Part shown: one piece after another, positions 36,001 through 46,439 of the stretch
How the letters are laid out: every line of letters begins with the position of its first letter
Numbering within the stretch: position 1 is the stretch's first letter
Assembly (NCBI RefSeq): GCF_040958095.1
Contig: NC_091214.1
Location: forward strand, 6,477,642-6,541,641
Source: Procambarus clarkii
Lineage: Eukaryota > Arthropoda > Malacostraca > Decapoda > Cambaridae
Direction of reading: 5' to 3'
Length of the DNA: 64,000 nucleotides
Program-made: the position numbers and the translations under genes
Notes under the pieces: generated by a model
Seen by the model: only the letters and a program-made list of their open reading frames with translations
Told to the model about the DNA's origin: nothing
Database searches by the model: none

Positions 36001-36387
36001 GGTAAGCAAGTCCAACCACTGTGGGTTGGAGGTCTTACTCCCTAACCCTTCTGAAAGCCTCAAGCCCTGTGTCACAACTAGAGCATTGGGTCTTTTTTCA
36101 GGGTGCAGTTGCCAACAACGGCTAATAGTGTGGTTTGGACGATTACAGTGACCACAAAAACGTCGGGGAGAAGAGACATTACTAACAGAATTACCCTTCG
36201 GTTCACCTTTAGGTGCCGTTGGGCTAGACACTTTAACAGGGTTAGTTATGTCTGAAACAGAAGGTGCATTAGGTAAAGGGTTAGAATGAGCTGGTCTGGA
36301 CTGGCTGTGTGTATAAGGTTTGCTACTCTGTGGGGTATAATTATTTTTATTGGGCCTTTTGCCCGCCAATTGGTAGTTTTCTGCCAA
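32806..36387 (-). CDS. Gmr1-like pol polyprotein: zinc knuckle, protease, integrase, RT, start of RNase H
   Basis: 1193 codons. CCHC zinc knuckle C78-x2-C81-x4-H86-x4-C91; protease DTGA at 153-156; integrase zinc domain H421, H428, C458, C461; integrase core D492 (MDCVGPLP), D551 (QTDNGTNF), E587 (GVIERFH); a GPY-like chromatin-facing module near 715-760 (KYEGPYIV); RT from about 840, with TDYRQLNKVT, FDLSRGYYQIPL, LPFGLRNAPATFQ and YLDD (994-997); RNase H start HVDASDSGAGAVLL (D1143). All catalytic residues seen are intact. The first codon counted is TTG. It is in the same frame as gag, from which a single TAG (36394-36396) separates it. The order integrase then RT defines the Gmr1 clade. 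It makes the cDNA and inserts it. Confidence 0.9.
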   Translation of the reverse strand: MAENYQLAGKRPNKNNYTPQSSKPYTHSQSRPAHSNPLPNAPSVSDITNPVKVSSPTAPKGEPKGNSVSNVSSPRRFCGHCNRPNHTISRCWQLHPEKRPNALVVTQGLRLSEGLGSKTSNPQWLDLLTPFLSKGRLLLSEGSSWKDVVIFRDTGAIQTLILESALQGANTLDTGEVVLVEGVTSDTRAVPLHKVTLESDFHKGVCTVGVTSYLPFPNVDVIVGNDLAGDKVGDSRLPIMLPTPKVCLDPPAAEDNVVYPACAVTRSMGLKCKGSPVLAKVVNPEVTRSFPSGESQVDLADTFMARLDDVAEDIVESLPPPSTESSGEVENTVEPRPMASDQGLDASLSELQKADPTLADCHETAVSMEEIVDAATGYYYNDRILMRKWRPQSAPLSNEWEVVHQVMLPTCYRERVLAAAHDDPMGGHQGINIMYHKILKYFFWPKLKSDVAKFCNACIVCQLVGKPNQTPPKAPLRPIVVPEEPFSHVVMDCVGPLPRTKSGNIYLITMMCITTRYPEAFAVRNIRAKTVVARMLQFFSTFGLPRVVQTDNGTNFKSDVFEQFCKEHGITHKVSSPYHPQSQGVIERFHLTLKQMLKTSCESSHTFWDENLPYVLFAAREGLQSSLGCSPFELVFGHKVRGPLQMLQENLLGNVTLSEGSAFFAQHHQRLKDCKAAAFKYLGKAQEKMKERNDAKSKLRVFQPGDPVLVLKPRLGNTMSHKYEGPYIVTEKTGDLTYKVRHSDKRNQVMLIHVNRLKKFQGPRPIALTNVSISRERGDDCSGDPTNLIFNNSSSVNAVEELSHLQMAQREEVQSLVDEFSSLFGEVPTQTDAICHDVELTDYTPIRLQPYRMSPEKAIVRKEVDFLLQHGLTRPSQGSWCSPCLLVPKPDGSWRLCTDYRQLNKVTIVDAYPLPLLEDCIDELGNAKYVSKFDLSRGYYQIPLTERAKQLTAFVTPEGVFEYQVLPFGLRNAPATFQRLMNSLLAKVPNCRAYLDDIVLFDSNWADHIARLRQLFAILKRANLTLNAKKCHFGQGTVTYLGYEVGQGKVLPRQDKINAILEYPVLKSKKDVQRFIGMCAYYRRFCQNFSSVATPLTDLLRKAVKFKWSSDCAEAFKNLKLILASAPVLASPRFDRPFKIHVDASDSGAGAVLLQTGDDQVEHPVYYYSCEIRQGATQLFSGRKRGVGASVNM

Positions 36388-36393
36388 CTTGGC

Positions 36394-37083
36394 CTAATCC
36401 CCTATTTTAGAATTTAACTCTATCCTTCCTCTAATATACTGTGAAACATTCTCTGGCATCATATTTATAAAATGCTCCATTAAAATTAAGTTCCTGAGAG
36501 CCTCGTATGTTTCGGCTTTCGCCGAGCGAATCCATCTATCAAACAATCGAATTTGATCATTCACAAATTCAGTGAGCGGTTGGTTGTGAGTAGGCCTAAG
36601 GTTACGATAAACTTGGCGGTGAGCTTCAGGAGTAATTTCATATGCCCGCAAAATACATTCCCTGACTTTATCATATTCGAAACACTCGTCGTCAGGCATG
36701 TTTATAAAAATATCTTGTGCTTTACCCCTAAGTCTTCCCTGTAGGATTTTCACCCACTCTTCCTTTGGCCAGTTCATGGACGTGGCCACTCTCTGAAAAT
36801 GGTTGAAAAACCTTTCAGGGTCAGACTCGGAAAATTCAGGCAAATTATGCTTTTTCTCATAATGCCTGGGGTTTGAATCCCCGGCAGGTGGAGGTCCAGT
36901 GGCATTCGCTCTAATTCTAGCCTCCTCGGTTTTGAGTTTTTGCTCCTCTAATTTTATTTTTGCTAACTCTAAAGCTAATTCACTTTCCCTATGAGTTGCA
37001 CTTTCTGCTTGGCTAGGCTGGCATAAAGGTGTATCACTTGCCATGCAATAGTTGTTCATCAATACAATGTTGTAATATTTCAT
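36394..37083 (-). CDS. Gmr1-like gag
   Basis: 229 residues. A charged, probably coiled segment (ELALELAKIKLEEQKLKTEE) is followed by a capsid-like helical region (FFNHFQRVATSMNWPKEEW, LRGKAQDIF, RNLRPTHNQPLTEFV, LILMEHFINMMPENVSQYI) that resembles the SCAN/retroviral-capsid fold common to Gypsy gags. The N-terminal piece (MSSEMQKLAREPSV to about HCIDEQLL) lies in another frame at 37034-37221, so gag carries one frameshift. It ends at the in-frame TAG before pol. Confidence 0.8.
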   Translation of the reverse strand: MKYYNIVLMNNYCMASDTPLCQPSQAESATHRESELALELAKIKLEEQKLKTEEARIRANATGPPPAGDSNPRHYEKKHNLPEFSESDPERFFNHFQRVATSMNWPKEEWVKILQGRLRGKAQDIFINMPDDECFEYDKVRECILRAYEITPEAHRQVYRNLRPTHNQPLTEFVNDQIRLFDRWIRSAKAETYEALRNLILMEHFINMMPENVSQYIRGRIELNSKIGD

Positions 37084-37474
37084 TCACCAAAGTCCACTTT
37101 TTATCTGCGACATTTAATTCTAGGCCAAATTCCTGGCCTAACAATACTAAATTAGACTTTTTAAGTTTCTTTATCTCTACCACTGAAGGCTCCCTTGCCA
37201 GTTTCTGCATTTCAGAAGACATCACTAATAATTTTAGCTCCCAGCCAAAGAAAAAATTAAAAAATAAAAATTGGAAAAAAAACAAAAATTTGCACGGCCC
37301 CTAACACAAGGCCACACTAACCTTAATCGTGAAGGGATCCAGCTGGGTGTCCAGTCAGTGCAAGAATGTCCTTTGCTAGATGAGCTGGACCCTAGGCTAG
37401 CACACAACCGTTCTGCGGAAATAAAAAAATTTAATTTTGGCACTCAAGAATCTAATTTTTTACACTTATAATGT

Positions 37475-37497
37475 TCCTCCCGGACTGGCCAACCACT
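37475..37497 (-). other. Primer-binding-site region
   Basis: On the element strand, TGGTTGGCCAGTCCGGGAGG starts two bases after the 5' LTR end, which is where a tRNA 3' end would pair (leading TGG against CCA). I cannot name the tRNA. Confidence 0.55.
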
Positions 37498-38482
37498 TGT
37501 TACAAATGATAGGAGTGGGGCTTCTATGGGGTACTGGTACTATTAAGGGGTAAAGGTAGTTAGAAGACAAGAGTATCAAATATGGGAGAGCTAAAAGGCC
37601 CGGCCCCCAAAATAAACTATCCACAGTAGTAATAACTTGCTACAAGACCATATATGTTAGTCTAAGGGTTGATCACTGCGCTCCCACCTTGGAAGAAGAG
37701 ATACTCTGTAATTCATGTACTTATTTATTAACCCCTTAACAACCCCCCATATACACTCACACCAATAACAATAATAATAATAACTTTACCACACTATCTT
37801 ACGTTAAAAGCCTTGGTCCACGTAGGCAGGATACAAGGTTTACACTAATAACAAGCTAGGGTAAAGTACTACTGGATAAGCACTGAAGCTGGATGCAGCT
37901 TAGGGTAGTGAGACCATGTGGTACCCTAATACAAAACACAACACTTAGGGTAAACAAAACACTGGCAAATACTAACCCCAGGTCTCACCAATAGTTACTA
38001 CCAGAGTAGGTACACTTACTGATGCCCCGTACTAAGCTTAAGGATACAGGAACTTCAGGTAAGGGAAATAAGTAAGAGGAGAAGGGAGAAGAGTAGGGAT
38101 ACAGCCACAGAGTAGGTCTTATCCTCACACACCAGCCAGAGAGAAGGACGAGCTAGCCACCAGCTGCCTCCCTCATCTCGTGGTGCCGGGAGGAGCCTAA
38201 TTGATCGTGCAGCTAAGCACATTAAAGATCTTCCCCTATGCAACGTATTGTTACTTTATGAATGATTAGAAAGTATTAGTAAGCAAAGTTGGTGCCTATG
38301 TTATTATTTAATAATCAACCCCCAGCTCAGTCTTTAAATGCTCTTTGAGAAACAATAATAGTCTTACGTCTGGCAGGGAAGATACAAACAATTGACATTC
38401 TAGATGCCCAACTGTACTACCAGAAAGTTTAATAGCTCAATTTTGACCTCTGGTTTCCACTGGAGAACCCAGGGTCGTAACA
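37498..38482 (-). repeat. 5' LTR of the Gmr1-like element (985 bp)
   Basis: Same length as the 3' LTR, with TG...CA ends and about two differences by eye. This implies a recent insertion. Confidence 0.95.
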
Positions 38483-39619
38483 TAAGGCAAATAGGATACT
38501 GGAATTTATTTATCGAAGCGTTAGTAACAAGACACCTGGTGTGGTTCTTCAGCTATATCTTGCTCTGGTTAGGCCCCGTTTAGATTATGTAGTTCAGTTT
38601 TGGTCGCCGTACTCTAGAATGGATATAAATTCACTTGAACGTGGCCAGCGTACGCTGACAAAATTAATTCCCCAAATTAGAAATCTTTCATGTGAAGAAA
38701 GATAAACAAAGCTTAAATTGCATTCACTGGAAAGGCGAAGAGTTAGGGGTGACATGATAGAGGTTTTCAAGTGAATGAATGGACATAACAAAGGGGATAA
38801 TAATAAGGTACACGAAACAATGCGTGTAAATTGGATAAGCTTAGATTTAGAAAAGACTTGGGTAAATTCTGGTTCGGTAATAGGGTTGTTAATTTGTGGA
38901 ACCAACTACTGGGAAACGTAGTGGAGGTGGGGTCCCTCGATTGTTTCAAGCGCTGGTTAGACATGTATATGAGTGGGATTGGGTGGATATAAATAGGAGC
39001 TGCCCAGTATGGGCCAATAGGCCTTCTGCAGTTACCTTTGTTCCTATGTTCTTATCCTGCAAAAAAAAGATGTTGTTGTTTTAGATTTAGCTACTCAGAA
39101 CGAAGTGTCCATGTAGTACGGGCTATGGTGAGCCCGAAAAAATAGAGATCGACATAGCTTATATTACATTCTTTAGAAAGGTGAAGAATTAAGGGTGACA
39201 GGATAGAGGTGTACAATTGGATGAATGTCCATAACAAAAGGGATAGTAATAGGGTAATGAAAGTATCAACACAAGACAGAACAGAACACAATGGTATAAA
39301 TTTGATAAGTTTCGATTTATGAAAGACCAGAGTAAATACTTGTTCGGTAACAGGGTTCGCGTAATATAATAGAAGTAGTAGTAATTGATTGTTTGAAGCG
39401 GAGGTTAAACATATATTTGAATGAGATTGGGTAGATATAAATAGTAGCTACCTCTTGGGTGGATATAAATATCAGCTACCTAGTTCTAAGGTGGATATAA
39501 ATAGTAGCAACCTCTTGGGTGGATATAAATAGTTGCTACCTTTTGGGTGGATATATATAGCAGCTACCTCGTATGGACCAATAGGCCTTCTGCAATTACC
39601 TTCATCCTTATGTTCTCAT
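38483..39619 (+). pseudogene. CR1-like LINE (family A), copy B, part after the LTR insertion
   Basis: Continues the copy interrupted at 31312; matches 9819-10964 of unit A. It contains the C-terminal coding end, the 3' UTR and the 28-bp minisatellite tail (39430-39560), and runs directly into the third zinc-finger segment. Confidence 0.85.
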
Positions 39620-39971
39620 CAGCTTACCTCTCTTTTTTTTACTTTCTCATCTCTCCTTCACCCATCCCACCCGTGTCCCCTCCCCCCTTTTTTTCTTGTT
39701 CTTACCTTTCACCTCTTGTTACCTGCTCTTCACCTCACTCTTGTATTACATATGCCCGTGCCTCTTATGTCCTCTTCACTAGCGACTTCATAACGGTCCA
39801 GGACGGGCAGAAACTTCGTCGTCTCATCTTATGGTGTGTAGTTTGGTCAAGATTTCTTCAGCCACGTTATTGTGAATCATCATCTGCACGAGATATTGAA
39901 CAATTCCTGAACTTACGGGAACATAATCGCTTTCATATTTTTTTTTTTTTATAATCGCTAAATTTGAAGAT

Positions 39972-40100
39972 ATGGAAACCAATGTAATGATTCGTACTGT
40001 TGATAAGCCTCACGAGTGTCTCGAGTGCTCAAGAAAATTCAGGTACCTTAGCAATTTGAAACAACACTTGTTAGTACATTCTGATGATAGGCCTTACAAG
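39972..40100 (+). pseudogene. C2H2 zinc-finger protein, copy C, cut by the assembly gap
   Basis: The first 43 codons match copies A and B through finger 1, then run into 500 N. A poly-T expansion with a short duplication precedes it at 39940-39962. The change E to K at the last visible codon is the only coding difference seen. Confidence 0.7.
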
Positions 40101-40600
40101 NNNNNNNNNNNNNNNNNNNNNNNNNNNNNNNNNNNNNNNNNNNNNNNNNNNNNNNNNNNNNNNNNNNNNNNNNNNNNNNNNNNNNNNNNNNNNNNNNNNN
40201 NNNNNNNNNNNNNNNNNNNNNNNNNNNNNNNNNNNNNNNNNNNNNNNNNNNNNNNNNNNNNNNNNNNNNNNNNNNNNNNNNNNNNNNNNNNNNNNNNNNN
40301 NNNNNNNNNNNNNNNNNNNNNNNNNNNNNNNNNNNNNNNNNNNNNNNNNNNNNNNNNNNNNNNNNNNNNNNNNNNNNNNNNNNNNNNNNNNNNNNNNNNN
40401 NNNNNNNNNNNNNNNNNNNNNNNNNNNNNNNNNNNNNNNNNNNNNNNNNNNNNNNNNNNNNNNNNNNNNNNNNNNNNNNNNNNNNNNNNNNNNNNNNNNN
40501 NNNNNNNNNNNNNNNNNNNNNNNNNNNNNNNNNNNNNNNNNNNNNNNNNNNNNNNNNNNNNNNNNNNNNNNNNNNNNNNNNNNNNNNNNNNNNNNNNNNN
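40101..40600. other. Assembly gap, 500 N
   Basis: Exactly 500 N, the kind of fixed-size placeholder used when the gap length is unknown. It begins inside the third zinc-finger copy and ends inside the ORF1 region of an unrelated LINE. Confidence 0.99.
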
Positions 40601-41611
40601 GCCTGCAAGAGGACAACAAAACAGATCTTGATTTTGCTAGATTCAATGAAGAAAGCATTGATATAACCAGTCTACACAACAAGTTGGTAAAATTAGATAC
40701 TATAGTGAACTCTCATTTAGAAATAATTAGTAAATTGAAAAAAAGTAATGACCATTTAAATACCAAAGTTTTGTCTTGAGGGTTCAGTGAAAGACTTGTG
40801 CAAGGATAAGAATCAATTGGAAACAAATTGCAAAACCATGGAAGAAGAAAATAAACTCTTAAAAATAGCTTTGGAAGAAGTTAAAGTAAATTTAAACATA
40901 AATGACTACAATAGGTTAGGCAAGGAAATTCAACAGGAGAAACAACTTTTGTCAGCACAGATGGAGGAAGTTACACAGGGAATAGAACAGTGCAAGAAGG
41001 ATATGCAACTCACCTATGCACAAGTGGCCAAGGAGAAGGAAAAAATTGAAGAAGCAGTAAAGGAAGTCAAACACTGTATCAACCAAGATAAAACAAACAT
41101 TAGGCTGGAAGTGAGAAAAGAATTGGCATCTAACCCGAAGTTGGTGCAAAACACAGTTGATCGGAGTAAGTCCCTGATAATTTTTGCCTGCAAAGAAAAG
41201 GAGATAACATCTAGGTCAGAAAGAGCTGTAGAAGAAGCAAAAGTAGTAGACAAAATTGTTGGCCTCGTGAAAGGTCTTACTACCATTGAGAATGTGTGCG
41301 ACTACAGGAGAATAGGCAGATAGGTAAAAGGGAAAGATCGACCTTTGAGGATCACCCTAAATGGTACCAAACAGATGGAAGAAGTACTAAGGAATGCTAG
41401 AAAATTACAAAGTGATGAGGATGGGAAAGTGTGGTCGTTAAGACGAGATCTTTCAAAAGAAGATAGAGAGAAGCTGAAACTGAACCTCGCCGAGGCGAAA
41501 CGTTTAAATGAGAGCAGGAATGAAGAAGAAATCAATTCTTTTTTCTATAAAGTGATAGGGGCAGGCAGACCAGTAAAATGGTACATAAAGGCAACCCAAC
41601 AAAATTATTAG
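40601..41611 (+). pseudogene. LINE D copy 1, ORF1 (coiled-coil, RNA-binding-like)
   Basis: Three frames carry the protein: 40601-40779, 40787-41323 and 41345-41611. Long heptad-like Lys/Glu/Leu segments (KTMEEENKLLKIALEEVKVN) suggest a coiled coil. They are followed by SKSLIIFACKEKE and RITLNGTKQMEEVLRNARKL, typical of the RRM-like second half of LINE ORF1. Confidence 0.7.
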
Positions 41612-42452
41612 AGAGAGGGGGAGCGAAGAATAAGAAGAGGGGGAACAAGTTCCTGAAGATTGCATACACCAACATAGATGGAGTGAGATCGAAGATATTG
41701 GAGTTAAGTGATGTAATACAGCTGCGGACACCAGACATTGTTGCACTCACGGAGACAAAACTTGAAGATGTTACTTTAAATGAGGTCATATTCCCAAGGG
41801 GCTACTCAATTTGGAGACGGGATAGAAAAATTAGGAAAGGCGGTGGCGTTGCTGTGCTGATGAAAGAACACCTAAAGGTGAATGAAATAATGACTGCCAA
41901 TCCACAAGAACTTGACATAATAGCACTAGAGATCTGCCATGGGGATGATAAATAATGATCATAAATGCATATAGTCCACCGCCAAGCAGCACATGGTCAA
42001 AGGAGGAGCTAGATAGTAAACGAGAAGGTCTTATAACAATAATGAGAGAGATCATAGCGAGAGCGGATAACGATAGATCACGACTGTTGATAGTCGGCGA
42101 CTTCAGCTTGAAATCCATAGACTGGGAAGCATATGAAGCTAAAACAGAAGATTTTAGGACCTGTAAATTTGTAGACCTCATCATGGAAACATTCTTGTAT
42201 CAACATGTTAAACAAGCTACAAGGATGAAGGAAGGGGACGTTCCCTCCATGCTAGATTTGATATTTACCAGGAAGGAGGAAGAAATATTTGACATTCAGT
42301 ACCTTCCTCCCTTGGGTAAAAGTGACCATGTCTTTTTGGGAATAAAGTATGCAATGCGTTATAATCTGGAAGAAAATAAGAAGGTTGAAGCAATTGAAAA
42401 ACCTGACTTCAGGAGAGGACATTATGGCAACCTTCGAAATTTTTTTAGTTAG
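41578..42452 (+). pseudogene. LINE D copy 1, AP endonuclease domain
   Basis: Two frames: 41578-41955 with IAYTNIDGVRSKILEL, VALTETKLED and KGGGVAVLM; 41955-42452 with NAYSPP, LLIVGDFSLKSIDW, MLDLIFTR and GKSDHVFLGI. The catalytic positions are visible. One frame change at about 41955. Confidence 0.8.
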
Positions 42453-43705
42453 TATAACTGGACAGACTTGTTGCTAGGCAAGGAAGTGAATGAGATGTAT
42501 GTCAAGTTTTGTGAAATATATGATATAGGCACAAAAAAATTTATACCAAAAAAGAGATGCAGAACTAGGAAACATGATTGGTTCAACAGAAATTGCGAGA
42601 GGGTAAGAGACTAAAAGACACAAAAATGGAATCAATACAGTAAGAGGCCAAACCCCCAAACATACCAGCGATACAAATATGCGAGAAACAACTACACGGC
42701 AGTGAGGAGAGAGGCAGAAAGAAATTTTGAAAAAGGGATTGCAGACAAATGTAAAACAGAACCAGGTCTATTTTATAAATTCGTAAACAACAAATTCCAG
42801 GTAAAGGATAATATTCAGAGGTTGAAAATGGGAAATAGATTCACGGAAAATGAAAAGGAAGTGTTTGAAACATTAAACGAAAAGTTCCAAAGCGTGTTTG
42901 TACAAAATGAAATCTTCAGGGAACCAGACACAATAGGAATTCCAGAGAACAACATAGAGCAAATAGAGGTGTCTAGAGACGAAGTGGAAAAAATGCTCAA
43001 GGAGCTAAGCAAGAACAAAGCAGTTGGTCCAGATGGAGTTTCACCATGGGTTCTGAGAGAATGTGCACCTGAGCTCAGCATTCCACTTCACCTGATTTTT
43101 CAGGCATCCCTGTTTACAGGAGTTGTAGCTGATGTGTGGAAAAAGGCTAACATAGTACCAATCTACAAAAGTGGAAGCAGGGAAGACCCCCTTAATTATA
43201 GACCTGTATCATTGACAAGTGTAATAGTCAAAATATTGGAAAAAATAATTAAAACTAAATGGGTAGAACACCTAGAGAGAAATGATATAATATCAGACAG
43301 ACAGTATGGTTTTCGATCTGGAAGATCCTGTGTATCGAATTTACTCAGTTTCTATGATCGAGCCACAGAGATATTACAGGAAAGAGATGGTTGGGTTGAC
43401 TGCATTTATCTGGACCCAAAAAAGGCTTTCGACAGAGTTCCACATAAGAGGTTGTTCTGGAAACTGGAAAATATCGGAGGGGTGACAGGTAAGCTTCTAA
43501 CATGGATGAAAAATGTTCTGATAGAAAAATGAGGGGAGTAATCAGAGGCAATGTATCGAACTGGAGAAATGTCACAAGTGGATTACCACAGGATTCAGTT
43601 CTTGCACCAGTGGTGTTTATTGTCTACATAAATGATCTATCACTTGGTATACAGAATTATATGAACATGTTTGCTGATGATGCTAAGATAATCCGTGTCT
43701 CGATA
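42453..43705 (+). pseudogene. LINE D copy 1, reverse transcriptase
   Basis: Bases 42702-43532 hold KAVGPDGVSPWVLRECAPEL, ANIVPIYKSG, LNYRPVSLTS, YGFRSGRSCVSNLL and CIYLDPKKAFDRVPHKRL. A frame change near 43530 leads to SGLPQDSVLAPVVF and MFADDAKIIR. The box normally reading QGS reads QDS. The SINE at 43706 interrupts directly after the FADD motif. Confidence 0.85.
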
Positions 43706-43965
43706 GTCTCCGTGGTGTAGTGGTAAGACACTCGCCTGGCGTTCCGCGAGCGCTGTCATGGGTTCGTATCCTGGCCGGGAAGGATTTACTGGGCGCAATT
43801 CCTTAACTGTAGCCTCTGTTTAACGCAACAGTAAAATGTGTACTTGGATGAAAAACGATTCTTCGCGGCAGGGGATCGTATTCCAGGGACCTGCCCGAAA
43901 CGCTACGTGTACTAGTGGCTGTACAAGAATGTAACAACTCTTGTATATATCTCAAAACAAAAAAA
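43706..43965 (+). mobile_element. tRNA-derived SINE, plus copy
   Basis: Starts with a tRNA-like head: box A 'gtggtgtagtggtaagac', a ctcgc/gcgag stem, box B 'gggttcgtatcc'. A body and a LINE-like 3' tail 'ctgcccgaaacgctac' to 'tgtatatatctc' follow, ending in an A-rich run. It is inserted in the RT of LINE D copy 1. A second copy is at 58284-58576 (minus). Confidence 0.85.
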
Positions 43966-43969
43966 TAGG

Positions 43970-44600
43970 AAGTATATGGAGCACCGCTTGGCAAATGGAA
44001 TTTAATGTTAATAAATGCCATGTTATGGAATGTGGAATAGGAGAACATAGACACCACACAACCTATATATTATGTGAGAAATCTTTAAAGAATTCTGATA
44101 AAGAAAGAGATCTAGGGGTGGTTCTAGATAGAAAACTATCACCTGAGGACCACATAAAGAATATTGTGCGAGGAGCCTGTGCCACGCTTTCTAATTTCAG
44201 AATTGCTTTTAAATACATGGATGGCGATATACTAAAGAAATTGCTCATGACTTTTGTTAGGCCAAAGCTAGAATATGCAGCTGTTGCGTAGTGCCCATAT
44301 CTTAAGAAGCACATCAACAAACTGGAAAAGGTGCAAAGACATGCTACTAAGTGGCTCCCAGGACTGAAGGGCAAGAGCTACGAGGAGAGGTTAGAGGCAT
44401 TAAATATGCCAAAACTAGAAGACAGAATAAAAAGAGGTGATATAATCACTACATACAAAATAGTAACAGGAATTGATAAAATCGACAGGGAAGATTTCCT
44501 GAGACCTGGAACTTCAAGAACAAGAGGTCATAGATTTAAACTAGCTAAATACAGACACCGAAGAAATATAAGAAAATTAACTTTCGCAAAAGAGTGGTAG
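43970..44600 (+). pseudogene. LINE D copy 1, ORF2 C-terminal part
   Basis: Continues the ORF2 after the SINE: WQMEFNVNKCHVMECG, KERDLGVVLDRKLSPEDHIK, KLLMTFVRPKLEYAAVA with a stop, LEKVQRHATKWLPGLKGKSY and RTRGHRFKLAKYRHR. Confidence 0.8.
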
Positions 44601-44681
44601 ACGGTTGGAACAAGTTAGGTGAGAAAGTGGTGGAGGCCAACGAGCGTAGCTCTCATCCTGTAACTACACTTAGGTAATAAC

Positions 44682-45253
44682 AAACAAGGCCACACAAACA
44701 AGGCAACACAAGCAGGGCCACACATGCAAGGCTGCACAAGCAAGGTCTCAAAAGCAAGGCCACACGAGCAGGACCACACATGCAAGACCAAACGAACAGG
44801 AGCATACAAGCAACACCACACAAGCAAGACCACACAAGCAGGGCCACACAAACAAGGCAACACAAACAAGGCCACACAAGCAAGGCCACACAACCGAGGC
44901 CACACAAGCAGGACAACACAATTAAGGCCTCACAAGCAGCGCCACACAAGCAAGGCCACATAACCAAGGCAATACATGCATGACCACACAAGAAAGATCA
45001 AACAAGCAAGGCCACACAAGCAAGGCCACACGCAAGAACAAACAAGCAAGGCCACACAAGCAGGACCACACAAGCAAGGCCACACAAGCAGGGACGAAAA
45101 GAAAGGCTGCACAAGGAAGGCCACACAAGCAGGACCACAAAGCAAGGCAACACCAGCAAGGCCACACAAGCAGAAACACACAAGCAGGGCCACACAAGCA
45201 AGGCCACACAAGCAAGGCCACACAAGCAAGGCCACACAAGCAAGGCCACACAA
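44682..45253. repeat. 14-bp satellite, array 1 (about 40 units)
   Basis: Degenerate repeats of GGCCACACAAGCAA. It starts where LINE D copy 1 ends ('acttaggtaataac') and ends where the 5' region of LINE D copy 2 begins. It has many more variants than array 2, so it is older or less homogenised. Confidence 0.95.
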
Positions 45254-46210
45254 AAGCTGGTAGTGATCTTTTGATAGTGATTACTCGTGATCTCTATTGA
45301 CACGTGTTTCTCGAGGGTGAGGGAGGGTGGTCACATTGCGCCTCGCTCGTCAATAAGGCTTCATATCTCGGGACATCAGAGGGATACGCGGGAAATTCGG
45401 TGTTCAGTGATAATACAAAGTGCAACACACCAATTTGAAACTAGAAAACTTATGGATAGTGTCCGATAGTGTATATTGGGCAAGATCAGGGGTACGACAT
45501 CAGTGCCAGGACAAGCACGTGGGCCACTGAGGTCAGATTGTACACAACTAGATGTGATAGTGAAGATCATAACAAATAGTGAATAGGATAGTGAAGAAGT
45601 GATTCTAAACGTGTGGCATTGAACTATATCGGTGCTAAGAGAATAAGAAGACGAATACTGGTGATATATAGTGACAAGTTGGAGGGACCTACGCCGTGGC
45701 AGCGGCTGGATGGAGACAGCAGGCCTACACACCACTGTCAACACTACTTAACACCTGTTTGTGCTGTGGGATGTTATGAATTGGCGGTAAGGTAAGGCCT
45801 CTCAACAAAGTCAGTCAGTCAATCGGTGTGTGTTATTGCTTTAATAGTTAGTCTTGGATATAAGTTAACAAACGGAAACGAATATCAAGGGAAATGTGCG
45901 GCTCATGTGGGATCTAGTTTGTGACACCTAAGTGTGAAAAAAACACTCCGCCCTACACCGGGACAACTCTCCTCCCCCCCCCCCCTTCACCAACCCCCTC
46001 CCACCAAAGCAAACAACAATACACACGGCTCCCAACCATATGTTCCACACCCTCCATATTCTTCCCACTCTAATCCCCCACATACCCTTACCATCCCTTC
46101 CCTCTCTCCCACCTCCCTCCCCCCAATACACACTCAGACACAACCTCTCTCTCTCCCCTCTCTCCCTGTCTCCCTCCCCTCTCCCCCCTTTTCTCTCCCC
46201 CCTCAATCCT

Positions 46211-46434
<224 letters not shown>

Positions 46435-46439
46435 CATTG

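Larger units (their letters stand above)
31313..38482 (-). mobile_element. Gmr1-like Ty3/Gypsy LTR retrotransposon, full length 7170 bp
   Basis: Complete element on the minus strand: 5' LTR, primer-binding region, gag, pol, polypurine tract, 3' LTR. TAAGG stands on both sides (31308-31312 and 38483-38487), a 5-bp target duplication. Unit A at 9816-9830 shows the uninterrupted site. In pol the order is zinc knuckle, protease, integrase, RT, RNase H, with nothing after RNase H. That is the Ty1/copia-like order of the Gmr1 clade rather than the usual Gypsy order. Confidence 0.9.
24479..39619. repeat. Tandem cassette unit B
   Basis: Same order as unit A: zinc-finger ORF, tRNA-like, LINE B, reverse CR1 fragment, exon-like island, CR1 LINE. 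It also holds 2.07 kb (27471-29544) not in unit A and the 7170-bp LTR retrotransposon at 31313. Without these its length agrees with unit A to within about 0.2 kb. Confidence 0.85.
40601..44681 (+). mobile_element. LINE family D, copy 1 (degenerate)
   Basis: Plus-strand LINE with ORF1, endonuclease, RT and 3' end in the normal order, broken by frame changes and a SINE insertion at 43706. It is the first of three head-to-tail family D copies. Its 3' end runs straight into a 14-bp satellite array. Confidence 0.85.

Noticed and set aside
35318-36151. 277-residue plus-strand ORF
   Set aside because: Antisense shadow of the Gmr1-like pol ORF, whose domains are unambiguous.
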